The notes under the pieces were generated by a model that saw only the letters and a list, made by a program, of their open reading frames with translations, ran no database searches and was not told the DNA's origin. From assembly GCA_002092835.1 (NCBI GenBank), contig LVWL01000001.1, forward strand, positions 105,627 to 169,626: a DNA stretch of 64,000 bases, written 5' to 3'. Source of the DNA: Campylobacter concisus. Its GTDB lineage: Bacteria > Campylobacterota > Campylobacteria > Campylobacterales > Campylobacteraceae. Position numbers and translations under genes: made by a program. Shown here piece after piece: positions 56,530-64,000 of this stretch (position 1 is the stretch's first letter; each line of letters opens with the position of its first letter).

Positions 56530-56745
56530 TTATTCCTTTATTAAATTACGAATTACAAATTCGCTTTTTTCTTCGTCAGTTTGAAATTTGGTATTAAGGG
56601 TCTCGTCAAAGATGAAGACCTTTAATATACCAAACATAATGATAAGCTTTATCGCTATGAGAAACCATAGTTTCTTGCCTATTTTCATATTTTTAAAGCC
56701 CTCTATATATAAAGAGGCGATGTTTTTTAAGCAGTTTTTAATCAT
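56530..56745 (-). CDS. DUF4492 protein, first gene of the cyd operon
   Basis: 71-aa protein with an amphipathic N-terminus (NCLKNIASLYIEGFKNMKIG), one TM helix (about 26-46) and a charged tail. DUF4492 proteins regularly precede cydA in Campylobacterota and Bacteroidetes, so an assembly or accessory role is likely though untested to my knowledge. One base separates it from cydA. Confidence 0.85.
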   Translation of the reverse strand: MIKNCLKNIASLYIEGFKNMKIGKKLWFLIAIKLIIMFGILKVFIFDETLNTKFQTDEEKSEFVIRNLIKE

Positions 56746-56827
56746 AATGGCGAAGTCTATAATAAAAAGACTTAAAGAATAATTTTTAAAATTTGTACGA
56801 TTAATGCCTTACTAAATATTTAAGGGG

Positions 56828-56833
56828 TATAAT
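56828..56833 (+). promoter_or_regulatory. -10 box TATAAT for pyrG
   Basis: TATAAT in GGGGTATAATCGG, 36 bp before ATG 56870; the extended G/T-rich upstream part is typical of Campylobacter promoters. Confidence 0.6.
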
Positions 56834-56860
56834 CGGCAGATAAAAAATAATTAAAGTTAA

Positions 56861-58504
<1,644 letters not shown>

Positions 58505-58505
58505 A

Positions 58506-58535
58506 TTTAGAGCCATCTGGCTCTAAAAATTCTTT
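58506..58535 (+). terminator. Rho-independent terminator after pyrG
   Basis: Nine-base perfect stem TTTAGAGCC / GGCTCTAAA around ATCT, followed by AAATTCTTTT, two bases after the pyrG stop. Confidence 0.82.
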
Positions 58536-58609
58536 TAAAATTTTGCTGTTTTTATTAAATTATTTATCAAATAAATCCCACTACTTGCCATAAATTTTTA
58601 AGGACAAAA

Positions 58610-59161
58610 ATGAAAACTCTAATCATCTTAGCCCACCCAGACATCCAAAACTCGGTCATAAACAAACGCCTGCTGCAAGAGGCTCTCAAAGAGCCGCAGC
58701 GCTTTAGCGTCCATGATTTGACGCAGGTTTACGGGAGCGGCGATATCGACGCCGCGAGCGAGCAAGAGCTCATCAGAGCCCACGACGCCCTCATTTTGCA
58801 GTTTCCGCTTCATAACTTCTCTTGCCCTCCGATTTTAAAATCATGGATCGACGCGGTGATGACGCACGGTTTTGCCTATGGGCGCGGCTCGGACGGTGTC
58901 GCGGGCCGCAAGGTAGCGCTAGCCGTGACCGCAGGCATCAAAAAGAGCGACTACTGCCCGCAAGGACGCTATCATTTTAGCTTGCGCGAGGTTCTTACGC
59001 CGTTTGAGCTTGCGTTTAAATACTATTTTCACGCCGATTACCGCGATTTTTTCGCATTTTACGGCGCCGAGGAGACTCCGGGCGTGGACTACATATCAAA
59101 CGACAGCGAAATAGAACGCGGCGCTATAGAATACGCGGAGTTTTTGAGAAATTTGGAATAA
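58610..59161 (+). CDS. NAD(P)H-dependent flavodoxin-fold reductase (KefF-like), GC-rich
   Basis: 183-aa flavin reductase: ILAHPDIQNSVINKRLLQEA phosphate loop, ALILQFPLHNFSCPPILKSW and VALAVTAGIKKSDY. Quinone or electrophile reduction is likely, as in KefF/YheR. Base use differs from its neighbours: Arg is mostly CGC, Ala GCG/GCC and Gly GGC, with visibly higher GC, whereas flanking genes prefer AGA and A/T-ending codons. It is a single-gene unit with AAGGACAAAA before ATG. This suggests acquisition from a more GC-rich relative. Confidence 0.88.
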   Translation: MKTLIILAHPDIQNSVINKRLLQEALKEPQRFSVHDLTQVYGSGDIDAASEQELIRAHDALILQFPLHNFSCPPILKSWIDAVMTHGFAYGRGSDGVAGRKVALAVTAGIKKSDYCPQGRYHFSLREVLTPFELAFKYYFHADYRDFFAFYGAEETPGVDYISNDSEIERGAIEYAEFLRNLE

Positions 59162-59401
59162 ATTTTTATAAAAATGGTTTAAGCTTTATGGCATAAACTA
59201 TTTAAAATTTATAAATTTAATTGTATAAATTTTTTGCTAATACTTGCCATTTTTGGTGTGCTAAATTTGTAAAGACTATCAATTTAACAAAGCTTTTAAG
59301 CTTGCTATGAGCCCTAAAATCTTACTTTCATTTAAAATTATAAGAAATTAAATTTCAAAAAGATATAATCCAAGCATTCAAAATAAAGACGAAAGATTGC
59401 G
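59162..59401. other. AT-rich intergenic region upstream of recJ
   Basis: No ORF of note. It holds the TATAAT box described below and several short A/T runs. Nothing else recognised. Confidence 0.45.
59364..59369 (+). promoter_or_regulatory. -10 box TATAAT before the recJ leader
   Basis: AAAAAGATATAATCC, 33 bp before ATG 59402. It implies that the recJ mRNA begins near 59376 and includes the 40-codon ORF. Confidence 0.55.
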
Positions 59402-59524
59402 ATGAAAAAGAAGTATTTTTATAGCCAAATTTTTGGTAATATGGGTGTAAATTTAAGTGAACAAGTGGCATTAAATAATGTTGGTAAGTTCTTTAAAAAT
59501 TCTTGCCAAAACCATGCTAAATAA
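59402..59524 (+). CDS. Short leader ORF overlapping the recJ start
   Basis: 40 codons: MKKKYFYSQIFGNMGVNLSE then QVALNNVGKFFKNSCQNHAK. It has a GAAAG-type ribosome binding site and overlaps the start of recJ in another frame. It may be a translated leader, or the true recJ N-terminus separated by a sequence error. No family recognised. Confidence 0.3.
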   Translation: MKKKYFYSQIFGNMGVNLSEQVALNNVGKFFKNSCQNHAK

Positions 59525-61088
59525 AGAGGATATAAGGAATTTACTAGCGCATAGATTTTGTAACGACATACATAAAAAAATTAGTGAAATTCCGACACCA
59601 AGTGCCTTAAAAGATATTTACAAAGGCGCTAATCGCATAAAAGAAGCGATCGAAAAAAACGAGCGCATAGCCATTGTGGGCGATTATGATGTTGATGGTG
59701 TGGTTTCAAGTGTGATTTTGGCCGAGTTTTTTGATGATCTTGGCGTAAAAGACTACCTAGTAAAAATTCCAAATAGATTTAAAGACGGATATGGGCTAAA
59801 TCCTGAGATAATAGACGAACTCTCAGCTGATGTAAGCCTGATTATCACCGTTGATAACGGCATCTCTGCAAACGATGCGGCCATTATATGTAAAGAAAAA
59901 GGCATCGATCTTATTATTACTGATCATCACATGCCTCCAGCTGTTCTCCCAGAAGCTTATGCGATCATTAATCCAAAACAAGAGGACTGCAACTTCCCAA
60001 ATATCGAAATTTGTGGTGCTGAGGTCGCTTGGTATTTGGTTGGAGCGCTAAAGGATGTTTTTGGGCTAAATTACGATATGAGCAAATTTCTAGAGCTTTT
60101 AGCTATCGCGATAATCGCCGATATGATGGAGCTAAGAGATATGAATAGAATGCTCGTTCGCATGGGTATTTGCAAGCTAAATGCCTCGAAGCGCTCGGCA
60201 TTTTGCGTCATAAAAGAGTTTTATGGCAAGGATAAATTTGAGTGCGATGATATCAGCTTTCTTATAGCGCCTCTTATAAATTCAGCCGGACGTATGGATG
60301 ATGCGATGAATTCATTTAACTTCTTGCGTGCAAAGAGCATTGAAGAGGCTTACAACTACCTTGATACGATCATTGAGTTTAACAACTCCAGAAAAGAGGA
60401 GGAGCGCCAACTCTTTGAGTGCTCGCTAAAGGACGTAAAAGAGGACGATGAGGTCATCATCACTTGGGGAGAGCAGTGGCATGAAGGCGTGATAGGCATC
60501 GTGGCTAGCCGCCTTGCGAAGCACTTTGCAAAGCCAGCTATCGTCTTTAGCATCGATAAAGGTCGCGCAAAAGGCAGTGCTAGAAGCGTTGGTAAGCTTG
60601 ATATCTTATCACTCATCGCAAGTCACGAAGATCTGCTAACAAGCTACGGCGGTCACAAAGGTGCAGCAGGGCTAACCCTTGCGCCTGAAAATTTGGAGAA
60701 ATTTAAAGAGGCGATAAACAAAAGCTGCTCATGCCTAAATATGCAAGAGTGCAAAAGCTCAGATGAGCTACTTGGCGACATAATGCCAAGCGAGATCGAC
60801 TTTGAACTACTTGAAATTTTGGAATTTTATGAGCCGTATGGACAGAAAAATCCGCGCCCAGTCTTTAAGATAAAAAATGCTCTTGTTAAAAACGAAAGAC
60901 TTATAGGCAGGGATCAAAACCACTTAAAGCTCATCTTGCAAAAGGATAATAAAACACTTGAGGCTCTATTTTTTAACTTTACGAAACACGCTAGAGTAGG
61001 CGAGATGATAGATATTATCTTTTGTATATCAAAAAATTCATTCCGCGGACTCGTTACTCCACAGCTACTCATAAAAGAGATTTTATAA
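59478..61088 (+). CDS. recJ: Single-strand-DNA exonuclease RecJ
   Basis: 5'-3' ssDNA exonuclease for recombination and mismatch repair. DHH motifs: AIVGDYDVDGVVSSVILAEF, IITVDNGISAND, ITDHHMPPAVLPEAYAIINP and EVAWYLVGAL; DHHA1 part with VGKLDI and SYGGHKGAAGLTL, then the OB region. 536 aa from ATG 59478; ATG 59514 (MLNKEDIRNLLAHRF) is also possible, and neither has a clear ribosome binding site. Assignment firm, N-terminus uncertain. Confidence 0.94.
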   Translation: MLVSSLKILAKTMLNKEDIRNLLAHRFCNDIHKKISEIPTPSALKDIYKGANRIKEAIEKNERIAIVGDYDVDGVVSSVILAEFFDDLGVKDYLVKIPNRFKDGYGLNPEIIDELSADVSLIITVDNGISANDAAIICKEKGIDLIITDHHMPPAVLPEAYAIINPKQEDCNFPNIEICGAEVAWYLVGALKDVFGLNYDMSKFLELLAIAIIADMMELRDMNRMLVRMGICKLNASKRSAFCVIKEFYGKDKFECDDISFLIAPLINSAGRMDDAMNSFNFLRAKSIEEAYNYLDTIIEFNNSRKEEERQLFECSLKDVKEDDEVIITWGEQWHEGVIGIVASRLAKHFAKPAIVFSIDKGRAKGSARSVGKLDILSLIASHEDLLTSYGGHKGAAGLTLAPENLEKFKEAINKSCSCLNMQECKSSDELLGDIMPSEIDFELLEILEFYEPYGQKNPRPVFKIKNALVKNERLIGRDQNHLKLILQKDNKTLEALFFNFTKHARVGEMIDIIFCISKNSFRGLVTPQLLIKEIL

Positions 61089-61124
61089 ATTTTATCTCGG
61101 TTTTATAATGCTAAAATTTTAATG

Positions 61125-61147
61125 AAACCGAGATTGCTTCGGTTTTA
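61125..61147 (+). terminator. Terminator after recJ with competing hairpin
   Basis: AAACCGA / TCGGTTT stem (7 bp) followed by TTTAATTT. The same AAACCGAGA can instead pair with TCTCGGTTT at 61095-61103, giving two mutually exclusive hairpins. Confidence 0.55.
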
Positions 61148-61314
61148 ATTTACCAAAATCGTTTCTTTATATATTTAATGCAGTCCAACTAAAGTAATAC
61201 TATTTGAGCCAAATTTCTGTATTGTAAAATTAATGTTATATAAATATTTATACTTTATTTAAGTTTGTTTTTGCTTTAATTTTAATTTTAAATATTAATT
61301 TCATAGGACTAAAC

Positions 61315-63311
61315 ATGAAAATTTCTTACGTTTTAGCATTTGCTTTAGTACCAAATTTAATGCTTGGTGCTGAAGAAACGATAGACCTGGCTCCGGTTAC
61401 CGTTTCCGCAAAGATACAAAAGTCCGTTCTTGACGAACCGACAAAGGCTCAAATAGTTGGCAAAGGCGCGATACTAGAAAACGGCGACATCGCTAAATCG
61501 CTTTTAAATTTGAGCGGCTTTACGATGGAGCGCAAGGGCGGAGGCGGCAGCGAGGTTTATTACCGCTCACAGACGGCGGCCAGACAGCCGGTGCTAATCG
61601 ACGGTAGCACGCTAAACGGCGGTTGCGGTATGCGCATGGATACGCCCATACTTACATCTCGGCGCAAAATTATAGCTCGGTTCGCATCATAAAAGGCCCA
61701 CAAGACGTCAGATACGGCGCGCTCATTAGTGGCGGTATATTTTTCGATAGGGAGATAGTAAGGCTGTCAAAACCGAGCTTCGGAGGAAACGTAAGCGTGC
61801 TGGGCGGTAGTTTTAGAAGATTTGAAACTGCCGCGGACGTAGCGGCGGGCAACGAGTTGGGCAGCTTGGAAATTTCCGGCGGACACTACCAGAGCGGCGA
61901 TTATAAAAGCGGTGACGGACAGAAAATGCATACGCACTATAAACGCAACAGCGTCTCTCTCGTGGGTACGCTAACGCCCACGGAAACTACCGCCTTGCAG
62001 CTAAGCGCGGACTTGGGTAATGGAGAAGCAGCATATGCCGACAGGATGAGGGACGGCATACAGTTTGACCGTAAATCTTTCGGACTCAAATTTGAACAAG
62101 ACGTCGGCGAGCACAAGATCAGGCTAAGCTCGTACTATCATCAAATCGATCACATAATGGACAACTTCACCATGCGTCCGGTGGTGCCGGGTACGGGGCG
62201 CGGCAAAGGATATAGTATCAGTCACCCGATACGCGATATGTACGGCTTTAAGCTAGAAGGCGAGTTAAATTTCGATAATCTAACAAGCTATCTTGGCGCT
62301 GGGTACTCTGAGGATGTATTTAAATGGCGAGGTGCCGGAAAGGGTATGGCGGGCGTATCTAAAGCCGAAATGGACGCCGCCCTATCAAAGCCACACGAAA
62401 AACAGCGCAAAGTAACATACAAAACGATATATACTCAAAACGAGTACGTTCTTGATAGTAACTACGGCCTTTTTGGTGGACTTAGGCTAGACGTCGGCGA
62501 GAGAAAGAAATTACTAACGCATAAAAGTAGGAGCGAAAATTTATTCTCAGGCTTTTTTAGATACGAAAAATATCTACAAAATTTAACGCTTTACGCAGGA
62601 CTAGGTCACGCGCAAAGGTTACCGGATCACTGGGAAACAAATAATGACGATAACCTCAAGCTAAATAAAAAAAGAAACACTCAGCTTGACTTCGGTACCG
62701 TGCTAAAAGACAAAAATTACGAATTAAACGCGAATTTCTTCGTCTCGAAGATGGATGATTACATAATGATAAAATATAATCCTATGGGCATGTCTTCAAA
62801 CGTATTTAATACCGATGCTTTATTATACGGCGGCGAGATCGAGGGCGATACGCTACTAGCCGATATGTTTAGGCTGGGGGCGGGCGTATCCTACGTCTAC
62901 GGCAGGGTGACTAAAAACGCGGGCGGCCTAAAAGACGGCGACGCGTTGCCTAAGGTTTCTCCTTTAACGTTTAAACTAAGCGCCGGACTAGAAAAGCCAG
63001 ACTGGTTCGTCAAAGCCGACTTCTACGCTAACGCGTCGCAAAACCGCGCGCAAAAAGGCTACGGCGACGTGGGCGGCATGGACCTTGGCAAGAGCGATAG
63101 CTTTTGGACGCTGGGGCTAAGCGCGGGCTATAAATATAAAAATTATCAATTCTTGCTAGCGGCGGAAAACCTAAACGACGCCAAATACGCCTATCATAAC
63201 TCAAAAGGCGGCTACGGCGGCGGTATCGCAGGCTATGAGACTATCCCGAATGGCACGAGGCTTTATGAGCCTGGCAGAAGCTTTTGGGCGAAATTTAAAG
63301 TGCATTTTTAG
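61315..63311 (+). CDS. TonB-dependent copper receptor, OprC-like (frameshifted)
   Basis: Outer-membrane receptor, about 665 aa after repair. Signal peptide to about residue 19, a TonB-box-like ETIDLAPVTVSA, plug domain with RSQTAARQPVLIDGSTLNG, and a beta-barrel ending RSFWAKFKVHF (terminal Phe). Copper-site hallmarks of OprC are kept: C104-GMR-M108 in the plug and H280-I-M282 (DHIMDNFTMRP) in the barrel. The frame breaks near 61650: one extra A (CCC-ATA-ACT-TAC) restores TYISAQNYSSVRIIKGPQ. GC-rich, CGC/GGC-rich codons differ from neighbours, suggesting transfer. Copper uptake is inferred from motif and family. Confidence 0.87.
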
Positions 63312-63533
63312 GGCGTAACTTAATAAATTTGGCATGGCTATGGGCTTAGGATTTGCCCTAAAGCTGTGCCAAATTTAAGTATTTTTACTCTTATATTCTT
63401 AACAATACTCACGCTTACTACATTTACTATTAGTAATAAATCGGCACTTGGTATAAAATTTCTTATTAAATTTAAATTTTATATAGATTAAAAGCTTAGA
63501 TGTAAAATCTCAGAAATTTTTTAAAGGAGAGGT

Positions 63534-64000
63534 ATGAAAAATTTACTTGTAAAATCAAGCTTGATTCTAGCTTTGGTAAGCTCAGCAGCACTAGCTCAAG
63601 GTGCATTTGTCGGCGGCGAAGGTGATTATTCGTTTAACTCAAAAATCAAAACAAAAAACATAGCAAGTAGTGAGAAAAATAACTTCAAAAAAGGTCATTA
63701 TGGTCTTGGCTTTTATGGCGGTTATGATTTTGACAGCTATAGAGCTTATGGCGGTTATTATTATGACTTTAAAGCTAGGAAAAATGCTGGCGAATCAGAT
63801 GCAAAATGGAGTAAGCATAAATTTTTAGGCGGTGTTGATTATACGCCAAGCATCACTGAAAATTTTAAAGCCGTTCTTGGCGGATACACAGGTCTTGGCT
63901 ACTTGAGCGTTAGAGAGAGATTTAATAACGAAACAAGTAAGAAAAATTTCAAAGGCTTGCTAGTTGGCGCAAAAGCGGGCGGCATCTACTCATTTGATGA
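63534..64000 (+). CDS. Outer-membrane beta-barrel protein (3' end outside window)
   Basis: Begins ATG 63534 after AAAGGAGAGGT. Signal peptide LLVKSSLILALVSSAALA then QGAFVGGEGDYSFNS. Alternating Gly/Tyr strands such as YGLGFYGGYDFDSYRAYGGY and FLGGVDYTPSITENFKAVLG are typical of 8-stranded porin-like OMP beta-barrels of Campylobacter. 155 codons are in the window. Exact family unknown. Confidence 0.78.
   Translation, partial: MKNLLVKSSLILALVSSAALAQGAFVGGEGDYSFNSKIKTKNIASSEKNNFKKGHYGLGFYGGYDFDSYRAYGGYYYDFKARKNAGESDAKWSKHKFLGGVDYTPSITENFKAVLGGYTGLGYLSVRERFNNETSKKNFKGLLVGAKAGGIYSFD

Noticed and set aside
58610..63311. Genomic island or mobile element
   Set aside because: Composition differs, but no integrase, transposase, direct repeats or tRNA was found, and recJ between them is ordinary.

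Overview
The window reads as a chromosome segment of an epsilonproteobacterium (Campylobacterota), most probably a non-thermophilic Campylobacter close to C. concisus. This rests on AT-rich intergenic DNA with TATAAT -10 boxes, frequent TTG/GTG starts after AAGGA-type ribosome binding sites, a Campylobacter-type FlgE hook protein, a desulforubrerythrin, and a Wolinella-type mcc sulfite-respiration cluster. No tRNA, rRNA, CRISPR array, insertion sequence or prophage gene was seen.

Layout. 1-4162: 5' part of flgE, a Na+/H+ antiporter and pyrE. 4407-19106: a long co-directional block with a two-component system (mccRS, the kinase carrying a haem-binding CxxCH), the octahaem sulfite reductase MccA with its CX15CH haem site, MccB (prolyl isomerase), MccC/MccD (quinol dehydrogenase), the dedicated haem lyase CcsA1, a Sel1 protein, and a cassette that looks like a copper-delivery system: tandem NosL protein, small secreted or anchored protein, MacB-type ABC permease and ATPase, a CPYC membrane protein and a second degenerate NosL-like protein. 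19200-24521 (minus): membrane protein, rluB, kdsD, RNase J, ksgA. 24628-30588: a large SF1 helicase, hisF, a nucleoside-phosphorylase-like protein, rlmN and a 36-aa membrane peptide. 30748-37227: pseudouridine synthase, purB, an unknown protein, nrdA and two lipoproteins. 37540-40577: class III ribonucleotide reductase whose glycyl-radical tail is a separate 56-aa ORF, then nrdG. 40652-46427: oxidoreductases and detoxification-type genes (Fe-alcohol dehydrogenase, two Rossmann reductases, esterase, ABM monooxygenase, flavodoxin-fold reductase). 46521-51807: desulforubrerythrin, a small periplasmic protein, rmuC, ilvD, small unknowns. 51843-56745 (minus): arylsulfate sulfotransferase, then DUF4492-cydA-cydB-cydX. 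56870-64000: pyrG, a GC-rich flavodoxin-fold reductase, recJ, an OprC-like TonB-dependent copper receptor and the start of an outer-membrane beta-barrel.

How it works together. Anaerobic and microaerobic respiration (Mcc sulfite reductase, bd-type oxidase), anaerobic nucleotide synthesis (NrdD/NrdG) beside aerobic NrdA, and copper handling (NosL cassette, OprC-like receptor) fit a hydrogen- or formate-oxidising, oxygen-sensitive mucosal or oral bacterium.

Data quality. At least ten genes, including the housekeeping genes rlmN and nrdA, are broken by single missing bases. In nearly all cases the reading frame is restored by adding one base to a short homopolymer. These look like assembly or sequencing errors rather than pseudogenes. 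I annotate the restored spans and say where each break lies.
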